From assembly GCF_026410305.1 (NCBI RefSeq), contig NZ_JAPMLQ010000002.1, forward strand, positions 1 to 64,000: a DNA stretch of 64,000 nt, in the 5' to 3' direction. Positions 26,238 to 35,120 of this stretch are shown piece after piece. Below the pieces are notes generated by a model. It was not told where the DNA came from and did no database searches. It saw only the letters and a list, made by a program, of their open reading frames with translations. The translations under genes were made by a program, and so were the position numbers. This DNA is from Sulfitobacter sp. F26204. Lineage in GTDB: Bacteria; Pseudomonadota; Alphaproteobacteria; Rhodobacterales; Rhodobacteraceae. Each line of letters opens with the position of its first letter. The first letter of the stretch is position 1.

Positions 26238-26947
26238 GTGACTGGAAAGCAAAGCGATTCTGGAAAGAAACTGCTGTCGAAAAAGTAGCAGAGGGTTTCG
26301 AAATCAAACTAGATGGCCGTTCGGTCAAGACTCCTGCAAAGCGGGCGTTGATTCTCCCCACGCAAGCCATGGCCAAAGCGGTCGCTGCGGAATGGGATGC
26401 CCAGGAGGGTGAGATCATACCGCATAAGATGCCTGCAACAAAAACCGCCAACGCGGCCATCGACAAGGTATTGGTTCAGCATCGGGAAGTGGCCGAAATG
26501 CTGGCGGCCTATGGTGACAGCGATCTGTTGTGTTATCGGGCCGAAGCACCCGAGGAATTGGTGACTCGGCAACATGCTCTCTGGGATCCGATGTTGGACT
26601 GGGCGCAAGAAAATTTAGGTGTGCAACTGGGCTTGCGCACCGGCGTCATGCATCAACCCCAAGAGGCTGCTGCATTACAGGTGCTAAGGGATCAGACCCG
26701 GAAACTCAGCGCATTTGAACTGGCGGCCTTTCATGATCTGGTCAGTTTGACTGGATCGCTGATCCTTGGGTTTGCCACGACCCGCCAGGCCCGTCCGCCA
26801 GAAGAAATTTGGGAACTCTCCCGGCTGGACGAAACCTGGCAAGCGGAACAATGGGGCAGCGACGATGAAGCCGAAGAAATGGCCCGGATCAAAAAGGCCA
26901 GTTTCCTGCATGCAGCCCGGATGTTCATGCTTTGTCGCGCTGGCTGA
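26234..26947 (+). CDS. ATP12-family F1-ATPase assembly chaperone
   Basis: ATP12 in mitochondria binds free F1 alpha subunit during assembly of the ATP synthase; alphaproteobacteria carry the homologue. The product has 237 residues and begins with the family hallmark KRFWKETAVEKVAEGFEIKLDGR and continues KTPAKRALILPTQAMAKAVAAEW. The motif YGDSDLLCYRAEAPEELVTRQ is also typical. It overlaps the HAD gene by 4 nt and ends the run. Confidence 0.92.
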   Translation: MSDWKAKRFWKETAVEKVAEGFEIKLDGRSVKTPAKRALILPTQAMAKAVAAEWDAQEGEIIPHKMPATKTANAAIDKVLVQHREVAEMLAAYGDSDLLCYRAEAPEELVTRQHALWDPMLDWAQENLGVQLGLRTGVMHQPQEAAALQVLRDQTRKLSAFELAAFHDLVSLTGSLILGFATTRQARPPEEIWELSRLDETWQAEQWGSDDEAEEMARIKKASFLHAARMFMLCRAG

Positions 26948-26972
26948 TCACATTTGTGCGAATTTGCAGTGC

Positions 26973-27000
26973 TTTACTTAGCGTTGTGTGACGATATAGC
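26973..27000 (+). promoter_or_regulatory. Weak promoter candidate before aapJ
   Basis: TTTACT (26973-26978), 16-bp spacer, TATAGC (26995-27000). The transcript would have a leader of about 145 nt before aapJ. Only moderately close to consensus. Confidence 0.35.
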
Positions 27001-27154
27001 CCGATTTTCAGACCGTACCACTTGACCTTCAAACGGGAATCCGAGCACACTCCTCTCCACTGAGCGGGATAAGCCGTGAAGTATCGCCTCCGATGCCACA
27101 AAGGCATTGGATCAACCGCCCAAAAACGTGGCGGACTATCAGGAAGAGGTAACA

Positions 27155-28171
27155 ATGAATAAATCTGTAATTTTCGGTGCATTGACGATCGCCGGTCTTG
27201 CAGCCGGCGCTGCGGCTGCTGGCACACTTGACGACGTAAAGGCGCGCGGCAAGCTGAACTGTGGTGTGACAACCGGTCTGGCTGGCTTTGCTGCACCTGA
27301 TGCGACCGGCGAATGGAAAGGCATTGACGCTGCGTTCTGCCGTGCCGTCGCTGCGGCCGTTCTGGGTGATGCGACAGCCGTAGAGTTCGTACCAACAACC
27401 GGCAAGACCCGCTTTACCGCGCTGGCGTCGGGTGAAATTGACGTTCTGGCGCGTAACACCACATGGACCCTGTCCCGTGATGTCGACCTCAAGTTCGATT
27501 TCCTCGGTGTGAACTATTATGACGGCCAGGGCTTCATGGTTCCCAAAGCACTGGGCGTTTCGTCAGCCAAGGATCTGGACGGTGCCACCGTCTGTGTACA
27601 GACAGGTACAACAACTGAGCTGAACCTCGCGGATTTCTTCCGTGCCAATAACATCAGCTATGAGCCAGTGCCGATTGAAACAAACGCTGAAGGTGCACAG
27701 CAGTACCTCGCGGGCGCTTGTGACAGCTACACAACCGACGCATCCGGTCTGGCCTCTACTCGTGCGACATTTGAAAACCCGGGCGACCACACCCTGCTGC
27801 CAGAGATCATCTCAAAAGAGCCTCTTGGCCCGCTGGTCCGTCACGGCGATAACGAATGGGGCGATGTTGTCCGTTGGACGCTGAATGCTCTGATCTCAGC
27901 CGAAGAACTGGGTGTTACTTCTGCCAATGTCGGTGAAATGTCGACAGGTTCAACCAACCCCGAGATCAAGCGCCTTCTGGGTACCGAAGGTACTCTGGGC
28001 GAAATGCTGGGTCTGGATGCTGATTGGGCCAAGCGCGCGATTGCGACACAGGGCAACTATGGTGAAATCTTTGCCCGTAACATCGGGGAAGATACTCCGG
28101 TTGGTCTGGCCCGTGGCCTGAACGCACAGTGGACAGACGGCGGCCTGCTTTACAGCCCTCCATTCCGCTAA
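27155..28171 (+). CDS. aapJ: General L-amino acid ABC transporter, binding protein
   Basis: Periplasmic solute-binding protein of the Aap/Bzt type, which takes up glutamate, glutamine, aspartate and other amino acids. ATG 27155 behind AGAGGT gives 338 residues; the first about 22 form a signal peptide (MNKSVIFGALTIAGLAAGA). The SBP family 3 fold is clear: LNCGVTTGLAGFAAPDATGEWKG, then ALASGEIDVLARNTTWTLSRD. A strong hairpin separates it from the permease genes, a usual means to make binding protein in excess. Confidence 0.93.
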   Translation: MNKSVIFGALTIAGLAAGAAAAGTLDDVKARGKLNCGVTTGLAGFAAPDATGEWKGIDAAFCRAVAAAVLGDATAVEFVPTTGKTRFTALASGEIDVLARNTTWTLSRDVDLKFDFLGVNYYDGQGFMVPKALGVSSAKDLDGATVCVQTGTTTELNLADFFRANNISYEPVPIETNAEGAQQYLAGACDSYTTDASGLASTRATFENPGDHTLLPEIISKEPLGPLVRHGDNEWGDVVRWTLNALISAEELGVTSANVGEMSTGSTNPEIKRLLGTEGTLGEMLGLDADWAKRAIATQGNYGEIFARNIGEDTPVGLARGLNAQWTDGGLLYSPPFR

Positions 28172-28182
28172 ACACTTCGGTC

Positions 28183-28210
28183 AAAGGGCGCGGATCATTC
28201 CGCGCCCTTT
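28183..28210 (+). terminator. Hairpin between aapJ and aapQ
   Basis: AAAGGGCGCGG / CCGCGCCCTTT is a perfect 11-bp stem with a 6-nt loop directly after aapJ. The T-tract is only TTT, so it likely acts as a partial terminator and 3'-end protector of the aapJ message. Confidence 0.75.
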
Positions 28211-28320
28211 GCGCATCACGGCCGTGTATCACACGAGCCATACGACCAACAAATTTATCCGGTACGGGCACCTTAAGGTGCTGATAAAAAACAACGGCCG
28301 GGCAGACGGGGAACAATCTG

Positions 28321-29565
28321 ATGTCGACTACCACCGACCCTCAAGGGGGGACGTTCCGGCTATCCATGCTGATGAACGACTCACGATACCGCTCATTGAC
28401 ACTTCAAGCGATTGCAGCCATTCTTTTGGCGATTTCAATCGGATACATCATTTCCAACCTGCTCGCGAACCTGGCAGAACAGGATTTGAATATCTCCTTC
28501 GGGTTTTTGGCTACACCAGCCGGCTATGACATTAACCAAACGCTGATTGAATATACCAGTCAATCGTCCAACACGCGGGCTGCGTTTGTCGGGATCATCA
28601 ATACACTTCTCGTTGCGATTCTGGCCTGTATCACCGCGACGGTTCTGGGCGTCATCGCTGGTGTTTTGCGGCTTTCAAACAACTGGCTTGTCAGAAAGTT
28701 GATGTCCTTTTACGTAGAGATCTTCCGGAACATTCCGGTGTTGATCTGGATTATCATTATTTTTACCATCGTGACGGCAGTGATGCCGAGCGCGAAATCC
28801 TATCTGGGCGAAGACCCCGAGCGCGGCATGCTGGGCGGTATCATCGCGTTTACCAACCGCGGCGTTTATGTTCCTGCACCGTTTTTTACCAATGGCTTTG
28901 GCGGCGAAGAGGGAAGCATCGCCAACTGGTTGTTGGTGATTGTTGTTTTGTTCGGATCGCTGTTTGCAACCAGGGCAATGACCGCCCGTGCGAACAAGAT
29001 ACAAGAAGACACAGGTATTCGACCCGGCACTCTTTGGACAAATCTGGCGATCTGGCTGGTTCCAGTGGCTGTAGTGCTCTTTATTCTTGGGCTGTCATGG
29101 GATTTTCCCGATCCATTGGCCAACCGGTTTAACCTGCGTGGAGGCCTCCAGATTGGTGCACCGCTGATTGCGCTTTGGCTGGCTTTGTCGGTCTACACCG
29201 GTGCCTTCATCGCGGAAAACGTGCGTGCCGGTATTCAAGCGGTGTCCAAAGGTCAGACAGAGGCGGCTTCAGCGCTTGGGCTGCGCCCACGTCGCACCAT
29301 GAGCCTTGTTATCCTGCCGCAGGCCTTGCGGGTGATCATTCCTCCGCTGATTTCGCAATATCTCAACATCACCAAAAACTCTTCACTGGCGATTGCAGTA
29401 GGCTATGCCGATATTACGGCGACGCTGGGCGGAATCACCTTGAACCAAACGGGCCGCGCGATTGAGTGTGTCCTCTTGCTGATGTTGTTCTATCTGACGA
29501 TTTCGTTGCTCATCTCTGCGGTGATGAACGTCTATAATAGCTCAATGAAGCTGAAGGAGCGCTAA
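28321..29565 (+). CDS. aapQ: General L-amino acid ABC transporter permease AapQ/BztB
   Basis: Inner-membrane permease of the HisM family. The product of 414 residues is much longer than simple HisM permeases, as known for AapQ, because of a large insert between membrane spans. The coupling motif VSKGQTEAASALGLRPRRTM contacts the ATPase. The N-terminal span is followed by FLATPAGYDINQTLIEYTSQ, a segment typical of AapQ/BztB. It is followed by aapM after 27 nt. Confidence 0.93.
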   Translation: MSTTTDPQGGTFRLSMLMNDSRYRSLTLQAIAAILLAISIGYIISNLLANLAEQDLNISFGFLATPAGYDINQTLIEYTSQSSNTRAAFVGIINTLLVAILACITATVLGVIAGVLRLSNNWLVRKLMSFYVEIFRNIPVLIWIIIIFTIVTAVMPSAKSYLGEDPERGMLGGIIAFTNRGVYVPAPFFTNGFGGEEGSIANWLLVIVVLFGSLFATRAMTARANKIQEDTGIRPGTLWTNLAIWLVPVAVVLFILGLSWDFPDPLANRFNLRGGLQIGAPLIALWLALSVYTGAFIAENVRAGIQAVSKGQTEAASALGLRPRRTMSLVILPQALRVIIPPLISQYLNITKNSSLAIAVGYADITATLGGITLNQTGRAIECVLLLMLFYLTISLLISAVMNVYNSSMKLKER

Positions 29566-29592
29566 GATGACCGGTCCAAAGGAGCTTTTGTC

Positions 29593-30891
29593 ATGAGTGA
29601 TACACATGCACATTCCGTCGCCTTCGTGCGTACAGAAACATTGCCACAGGCAGCCGCGCCGTCAAATGCTGCGGGGCCGACCAAATGGATGCGCGACAAT
29701 CTGTTTGCTACACCTGCGAATGGATTGCTCACCATTGCCGCGATTTACCTGATTTATCTGGTGCTTGCATCAACACTGCCCTGGATGCTGAATGGTGTCT
29801 GGAACGCGGGCAGCCTGGCCGAGTGTCGCGAGATCCTGCAGGGGACATCCGGTGCCTGTTTTGCGGTGCTGACAGAACGCTGGCCGCAGTTGATGTTCGG
29901 TTTCAAATATCCGGCAAGCGAATACTGGCGTCCGACCCTGGCCTTTGTGCTGATGTTTGTCGCGCTTGCGCCGGTGCTGTTTTTCGACCTGCCGCGCAAG
30001 CTGTTGATCGTCACAGCATTGTTTCCCTTCGTGGCCTTCTGGCTGATCTGGGGCGGTACCGTCTGGACACCAATCTTTGCGCTTTTGGGGGTTATTGTCG
30101 GGTATCTGGTTTACGACCGCTTCGTCGCACAGAGCTTTGCCGCGGGTTTCTTTGGAGGGATTGCAGCAGCAATTGTTGTCTGGACCATCTCGGGATACAT
30201 CGTGCCGGCACTGGCACCTGAACAGCCATGGCTAGAGGCGGTGCCATCCCGAGACATGGGCGGTTATATGTTGAACATGATGCTGGGGATCACCTGTGTG
30301 TCATTGTCGATACCGCTGGGCATCATATTGGCGCTGGGACGGCAATCTTCCATGCCCTTGATCAAATGGATTTGTGTGATCTTTATCGAATTCATTCGCG
30401 GTGTGCCGCTGATCACGCTGCTTTTTGTGGCAAGCGTGATGCTGGCCTATTTCTTTCCGCCGGATCAGACGGTCGACCTGTTCTTGCGCGTGGTGATCAT
30501 GATCACCATGTTTTCGGCGGCCTATATCGCCGAGGTGATCCGTGGTGGACTTGCCGCCTTGCCCAAAGGGCAATATGAGGCGGCGGATTCCCTGGGCCTT
30601 GATTATGCGCAAGCGATGCGGCTGATCATTCTTCCACAGGCCCTCAAGATTTCGATTCCTGGCATTGTGAACATTGCCGTGGGCCTTTTCAAAGACACCA
30701 CGTTGGTGTCGGTCATTTCGATGTTTGACATCATCGGCATGATCCGGGGTCCGATCCTGGCCTCGCAGGACTGGAACGGTCTCTATTGGGAACTCTTCCT
30801 GTTTGCCTGTCTCGTCTTCTTTGTCGTTTGCTATGGCATTTCGCAATATTCGCAGTGGCTTGAACGCCGGCTCGCGACAGATCATCGTTAA
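29593..30891 (+). CDS. aapM: General L-amino acid ABC transporter permease AapM/BztC
   Basis: Second permease, 432 residues, with several extra N-terminal spans and the HisM-type core near the C-terminus. The coupling loop is PKGQYEAADSLGLDYAQAMRLI and the conserved GLFKDTTLVSVI follows. It partners AapQ in the membrane. ATG 29593 is chosen; AAAGGAG precedes it. The next gene begins 15 nt later. Confidence 0.93.
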   Translation: MSDTHAHSVAFVRTETLPQAAAPSNAAGPTKWMRDNLFATPANGLLTIAAIYLIYLVLASTLPWMLNGVWNAGSLAECREILQGTSGACFAVLTERWPQLMFGFKYPASEYWRPTLAFVLMFVALAPVLFFDLPRKLLIVTALFPFVAFWLIWGGTVWTPIFALLGVIVGYLVYDRFVAQSFAAGFFGGIAAAIVVWTISGYIVPALAPEQPWLEAVPSRDMGGYMLNMMLGITCVSLSIPLGIILALGRQSSMPLIKWICVIFIEFIRGVPLITLLFVASVMLAYFFPPDQTVDLFLRVVIMITMFSAAYIAEVIRGGLAALPKGQYEAADSLGLDYAQAMRLIILPQALKISIPGIVNIAVGLFKDTTLVSVISMFDIIGMIRGPILASQDWNGLYWELFLFACLVFFVVCYGISQYSQWLERRLATDHR

Positions 30892-30906
30892 GAAAGGACT
30901 AGAATA

Positions 30907-31674
30907 ATGGCGGAAGCTGCTCAGTTGAAAGTATCTGACGAAGTCGCGATTTCGATCCAGAACATGAATAAATGGTACGGTTCGTTCCACGTTCTGCGCG
31001 ACATCGACCTGACTGTCTATCGTGGGGAACGTATTGTGATTTGCGGACCTTCGGGGTCGGGTAAATCCACCTTGATCCGATGCATCAACGCATTGGAAGA
31101 ACACCAGAAGGGATCAATCGAAGTGGACGGTACATTGTTGTCGTCCGACCTCAAGAACATCGACAAAATCCGCTCGGAAGTGGGGATGTGCTTTCAGCAT
31201 TTCAACCTGTTTCCCCATCTGAGTATTTTGGACAACCTGACATTGGCTCCGATTTGGGTGCGCAAAACGCCCAAGAAAGAGGCCGAAGAAGTTGCGATGC
31301 ATTACCTCGAAAAGGTGAAAATCCCCGATCAGGCGAACAAGTTCCCCGGCCAATTGTCTGGTGGTCAGCAGCAGCGTGTGGCGATCGCACGCTCCCTGTG
31401 CATGAAGCCACGGATCATGTTGTTTGACGAACCGACCTCGGCGCTTGACCCTGAGATGATCAAGGAAGTGTTGGACACGATGATCGAACTTGCCGAAGAG
31501 GGCATGACGATGCTTTGCGTGACACACGAGATGGGTTTTGCGCGGCAAGTGGCTAACCGCGTGATCTTTATGGATGAAGGTCAGATCGTGGAACAGAACG
31601 AACCAGAAGAGTTCTTTAACAATCCGCAATCACCGCGGACACAGTTGTTCCTGAGCCAGATTCTGGGTCACTGA
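30907..31674 (+). CDS. aapP: General L-amino acid ABC transporter ATPase
   Basis: Cytoplasmic ATPase of the GlnQ/HisP type, 255 residues. Walker [10 protein letters not shown] is at 47-55, the signature [15 protein letters not shown] near 148, and Walker [14 protein letters not shown] follows. An AAAGGA site precedes ATG 30907. It completes the aapJQMP operon. Confidence 0.95.
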   Translation: MAEAAQLKVSDEVAISIQNMNKWYGSFHVLRDIDLTVYRGERIVICGPSGSGKSTLIRCINALEEHQKGSIEVDGTLLSSDLKNIDKIRSEVGMCFQHFNLFPHLSILDNLTLAPIWVRKTPKKEAEEVAMHYLEKVKIPDQANKFPGQLSGGQQQRVAIARSLCMKPRIMLFDEPTSALDPEMIKEVLDTMIELAEEGMTMLCVTHEMGFARQVANRVIFMDEGQIVEQNEPEEFFNNPQSPRTQLFLSQILGH

Positions 31675-31680
31675 GCAATG

Positions 31681-31699
31681 GCGGGGCTTTCCCCGCTTC
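31681..31699. terminator. Possible terminator after aapP
   Basis: GCGGGG / CCCCGC (31681-31696) forms a 6-bp stem with a CTTT loop between two convergent genes. There is no T-tract on the + side, so the call is modest. Confidence 0.45.
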
Positions 31700-31704
31700 A
31701 AGGA

Positions 31705-32196
31705 TCATAATTCGCGCGGCACCACAAAGTGTCGCGCGTTTGCTTTTCCCCAATCGGCATGGGCCCAATCCGGGATGTCAAAATCTGCGACCAATGTTGC
31801 ACCTGTGGGATATTTCCGAAAATGTGGATGATCCGGCTGATCGCTCAGGATGGCTGTTGCGACCATGCCGATGCCGGGGTTATGTCCGATAAGCAGAACA
31901 ATGTCTCCCTGCGCCTGTTGCAGGGTGTTCAAGATTACCCCTGCATTTGCCAGATAAAGCGGTTTGAGAAAAGTTTGCTCAGTCATGTCTGGAAGAGCAA
32001 GACCCTGACAGGTTTCTTTTGTGCGCTTCGCCGAACTGCACAGCACCTGATCGGGGAACAGCTTTTGTTTGCGTAACCATTCTCCCAGTGCGGCCGCTGC
32101 TTTGCGCCCGCGTTGGTTTAGTGGCCTGTCATGGTCGTTGCCGAACCCGCCGGACCAGTCGGATTTCGCATGGCGCATCAAGATCAGGCGTTTCAT
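31705..32196 (-). CDS. sixA: SixA-like phosphohistidine phosphatase
   Basis: The product of 163 residues belongs to the histidine phosphatase superfamily. The catalytic histidine lies in LMRHAKSDW (residues 6-14) and the second in LIGHNPGIG. SixA acts on phosphohistidine of signalling proteins such as PtsO/ArcB in E. coli; the target here is not known. Its start is one base past the stop of the upstream Cys-rich gene, so the two are likely co-translated. Confidence 0.88.
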   Translation of the reverse strand: MKRLILMRHAKSDWSGGFGNDHDRPLNQRGRKAAAALGEWLRKQKLFPDQVLCSSAKRTKETCQGLALPDMTEQTFLKPLYLANAGVILNTLQQAQGDIVLLIGHNPGIGMVATAILSDQPDHPHFRKYPTGATLVADFDIPDWAHADWGKANARHFVVPREL

Positions 32197-32197
32197 T

Positions 32198-32851
32198 TCA
32201 GCCCCCTGTAAATTGTTGCATATGATAGGCGGATTGTGCGTTCATGCGACCAAAGCCTCTGGAAACCGGACAGGCACGGCGGACGGCACAACCGGTGTTA
32301 AGGTTGAGGGTTCCTGCGTCGGTTTGTAGAAAGGCCCTGCACGCAGGAACATCATAGCCTGTGGCGGTGAGCGCGCCGGATAGGCAGGCAGTCTTGCAAG
32401 GCTGTTGTGCACAATCATTGCAGGGGTTCGGTGGCGGTGGCGGCAAATCAAGTTGATCAGGCAGGGCCAAGGCACCCCTGAAGGATACAAACAGACCAGC
32501 GTGGTCATGTACAAGGAACTGGACCGGTGAACTATGGGCGCGCCCGGTCCGCAATGCCCAACTGTAAAACGGTTGAAAGGGCGGACCGCCAAAGGGGAAA
32601 AGCGCAATGCCTCCGAGGTCCTTGGCCCAATCGCCAATAACCCTTGTTGACCAACGGTCCATCGGATCCGGCCGGGAATCTTGCCATTCTGGAGAACGCG
32701 TAAAGGCGGGCCAGAAATCAGGCTCGTCAGGTCCCAGCAGCAATAGCGTTTTGCAGTGCTTTGGTGTCTTGTCTTCTGGGGTCGGATGAAAGCCGCCCAA
32801 TATGTTCAACTGGCGTTTCCGTGCGCCGTTCTTGAGCGCTGCATATTTCAT
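32198..32851 (-). CDS. Cysteine-motif ferredoxin-like protein
   Basis: The product has 217 residues and no exact family name that I can give. Near residue 140 it has [14 protein letters not shown] and further on [11 protein letters not shown], an arrangement of cysteines like that of 4Fe-4S proteins of the QueG/epoxyqueuosine-reductase C-terminal type. The N-terminal half has [15 protein letters not shown] and [23 protein letters not shown], typical of an often-seen alphaproteobacterial 'ferredoxin' family of unknown role. It overlaps argB by 4 nt. Confidence 0.7.
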   Translation of the reverse strand: MKYAALKNGARKRQLNILGGFHPTPEDKTPKHCKTLLLLGPDEPDFWPAFTRSPEWQDSRPDPMDRWSTRVIGDWAKDLGGIALFPFGGPPFQPFYSWALRTGRAHSSPVQFLVHDHAGLFVSFRGALALPDQLDLPPPPPNPCNDCAQQPCKTACLSGALTATGYDVPACRAFLQTDAGTLNLNTGCAVRRACPVSRGFGRMNAQSAYHMQQFTGG

Positions 32852-33711
32852 CCACGTCGGATGATGCTGCCAGCACCGTGTTCGGTAAACAACTCCAACA
32901 GACAGGCGTTGGGCGCGCGTCCGTCGAGGATAACCGCCGCCCGGGCCCCGCCCGCTAGCGCATCAAGCGCGGTCTGGGTTTTCGGGATCATGCCGCCGGC
33001 GATGCTGCCATCGGCGATCATATCGTCGATTTGCGTGGCGGATAATTCGGTCAGGACTTCACCCTTGGCATTCCTGACACCGTCAACATCAGTGAGCAAC
33101 AACAGGCGATCCGCGCCGAGCGCCGCAGCAATCGCCCCGGCCGCAGTATCGCCATTGATATTAAAGGTTTCGCCATTCATCCCCATCCCCAAAGGCGCAA
33201 TGACGGGAATGATACCCTTGTCTGCAAAATCACGTAACAGACGTGGGTCAATCTTGACCGGTTTGCCGACCAGACCCAGAGCGGGATCTTCGGGTTCGCA
33301 GATGATCAGACCGGAATCTTTTCCTGAAAGGCCCACCGCCCGGCCGCCTTGTTCTGAAATGGCCTGAACAATGCGCGAATTTACCAAGCCGCTCAGCACC
33401 ATTTCGACGACCTGCATGGTCGCAGCATCGGTCACGCGTTTGCCGTTGATGAATTCGGACTTGATGTTGAGACGTGCCAGCATGTCATTGATCATCGGAC
33501 CTCCGCCATGCACGACAACGGGGTGTACACCGACCTGACGCATCAGCGCGACATCACGGGCGAATTCATTCATCGCAGCGTCGCTGCCCATCGCATGACC
33601 GCCCAGTTTGATCACAACAGTCGCATCTGCATAGCGTTGAAGAAAGGGCAGTGCCTGTGACAGAGTTTGCGCGGTGGCGATCCAATCACGGTTCATGTCT
33701 TGTTTTCTCAT
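32848..33711 (-). CDS. argB: Acetylglutamate kinase
   Basis: Catalyses the second step of arginine synthesis, phosphorylation of N-acetylglutamate. The product has 287 residues. Substrate and ATP motifs are visible: [22 protein letters not shown], and [30 protein letters not shown]. The N-terminal helix ([19 protein letters not shown]) is the type seen in arginine-feedback-inhibited hexameric enzymes. Start 33711 or the ATG at 33696 (MNRDW) are both possible. It overlaps the next gene by 4 nt and follows engB after 18 nt. Confidence 0.95.
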   Translation of the reverse strand: MRKQDMNRDWIATAQTLSQALPFLQRYADATVVIKLGGHAMGSDAAMNEFARDVALMRQVGVHPVVVHGGGPMINDMLARLNIKSEFINGKRVTDAATMQVVEMVLSGLVNSRIVQAISEQGGRAVGLSGKDSGLIICEPEDPALGLVGKPVKIDPRLLRDFADKGIIPVIAPLGMGMNGETFNINGDTAAGAIAAALGADRLLLLTDVDGVRNAKGEVLTELSATQIDDMIADGSIAGGMIPKTQTALDALAGGARAAVILDGRAPNACLLELFTEHGAGSIIRRG

Positions 33712-33729
33712 GTTTTGTGCTTTGTCGCG

Positions 33730-34380
33730 TTATTCCAAGGTCGCAATGATGGCACGAAGAGTCGGGATGCCCCAGCCCTTTTCGGAACTTGTCACGACAA
33801 TTTCCGGAAAGGCGGCCGGGTGTTTGGACAGGGCTTGGCGGACCTGGTTTAACACTTTTTCGCGTTCCACTTCTTTGACCTTGTCTGCCTTGGTTAACAC
33901 TGTTTGAAAAGTCAGGGCAGAGCTATCGAGCAGAGCCATGATTTCTTCGTCGACTTTTTTGACACCATGGCGGGCATCAATCAGCAAAAATGCACGGCGG
34001 AGGGTTTGACGCCCGGAAAGGTATTGTTTGAGAAGGCGTTGCCATTTTTCAACAACCGGTACTGGGGCGTTAGCATAGCCGTAGCCGGGCAGGTCGACGA
34101 GATAATGTTGATCACCTGCCGTGAAAAAGTTGATTTCCTGGGTGCGGCCCGGTGTGTTCGAGGCGCGGGCAAGTGCCTTCATTCCCGTCAGCGCATTGAT
34201 CAGCGTCGACTTTCCCACGTTGGAACGCCCGGCAAAACAGACTTCCAGTCGATCAGGGGCTGGCAAGCCATCCATTGCTACCACCCCTTTGACAAATGCG
34301 GTCTCACCGGCGAACAGCAACCGCCCCTTTTCAAGGGTTTGTGCATCCGGTTCTTCGGCGATGGGAAAGGAGAGTTGCAT
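33730..34380 (-). CDS. engB: Ribosome biogenesis GTPase EngB (YihA/YsxC)
   Basis: Essential GTP-binding protein for 50S subunit assembly. The product has 216 residues with G1 GRSNVGKS (51-58), the G3 motif DLPGYGYA and G4 TKADKV. Its ATG shares one base with the MOSC gene stop, and argB follows. The order yidC-MOSC-engB-argB recurs in related bacteria. Confidence 0.94.
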   Translation of the reverse strand: MQLSFPIAEEPDAQTLEKGRLLFAGETAFVKGVVAMDGLPAPDRLEVCFAGRSNVGKSTLINALTGMKALARASNTPGRTQEINFFTAGDQHYLVDLPGYGYANAPVPVVEKWQRLLKQYLSGRQTLRRAFLLIDARHGVKKVDEEIMALLDSSALTFQTVLTKADKVKEVEREKVLNQVRQALSKHPAAFPEIVVTSSEKGWGIPTLRAIIATLE

Positions 34381-35120
34381 TACAAAAGCTCCAATGTGTC
34401 GCCAAGGGCGATGTTGCCGCTTTGCGTGACTTCAACGTAGACGCCAAAATCCTGATGGCCAAGGGTGTTGAGCATGCCCAAGGTGTCGACGTCCCACTCT
34501 CCGGTTTCGGGGTTCGCTGTGGTCGCGAGGCAGCGAGTGATGCGCTCTTTGACCCGAAGGGTAGAGCCTCCCAGGCGTAGGTCGCGGTCGATCCATTCGA
34601 ATTCCTGCCAGGGGGCGGTACCCTCGAACCAGAGGTTTCCGCGCCAGCGCAGCAGCGACAAGGGGCCTTTGTTCAAGGTTTCAACAGCGCGGTGGGAAAC
34701 TTGGTTACACAGGGATAACGAGGCAAAAGGTGTATCCGTATATCCACGCCCGACCAGTTCCAGGACGCGAGCCGGTAAGGCGCGGTCTTGTGGAACAAGT
34801 GGTTGTACCCAGGCGATAAGCCTATCAGCATCACGTATCGGGTGGACCGTTAGGGGATCGCGGTCCGGATGGGTCAGGGTTACCTCATGGGTCGCTTCAT
34901 CCAGAACCGCGTTGATCGCCATCAACTGTGGTGCTTTCGCACCACGGCTGAAGTTGGCGCAGGGTGCCCATGTGGTTCCGTCCGCCTTGGCGCTGTCATG
35001 TGCGACGGCCCAGCGACGGTCAAAGGGCATCGATTGGCCCGCTTCCAATCGCACGCCTTCCAAAGATTCTCGCCCATGGCTTTTGATCGGATGCCGATAG
35101 AGTGCGCTGACCCTCATCAC
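34380..35120 (-). CDS. MOSC-domain protein
   Basis: The product has 246 residues: an N-terminal MOSC beta-barrel (about 1-90, MRVSALYRHPIKSHGRESLE) and the MOSC domain (about 110-245). The key cysteine lies in ITRCLATTANPETGEWD. MOSC domains act in sulphur transfer and molybdenum-cofactor enzymes, for example in reducing N-hydroxylated compounds. The exact role is unknown. It overlaps yidC by 4 nt. Confidence 0.85.
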   Translation of the reverse strand: MMRVSALYRHPIKSHGRESLEGVRLEAGQSMPFDRRWAVAHDSAKADGTTWAPCANFSRGAKAPQLMAINAVLDEATHEVTLTHPDRDPLTVHPIRDADRLIAWVQPLVPQDRALPARVLELVGRGYTDTPFASLSLCNQVSHRAVETLNKGPLSLLRWRGNLWFEGTAPWQEFEWIDRDLRLGGSTLRVKERITRCLATTANPETGEWDVDTLGMLNTLGHQDFGVYVEVTQSGNIALGDTLELL

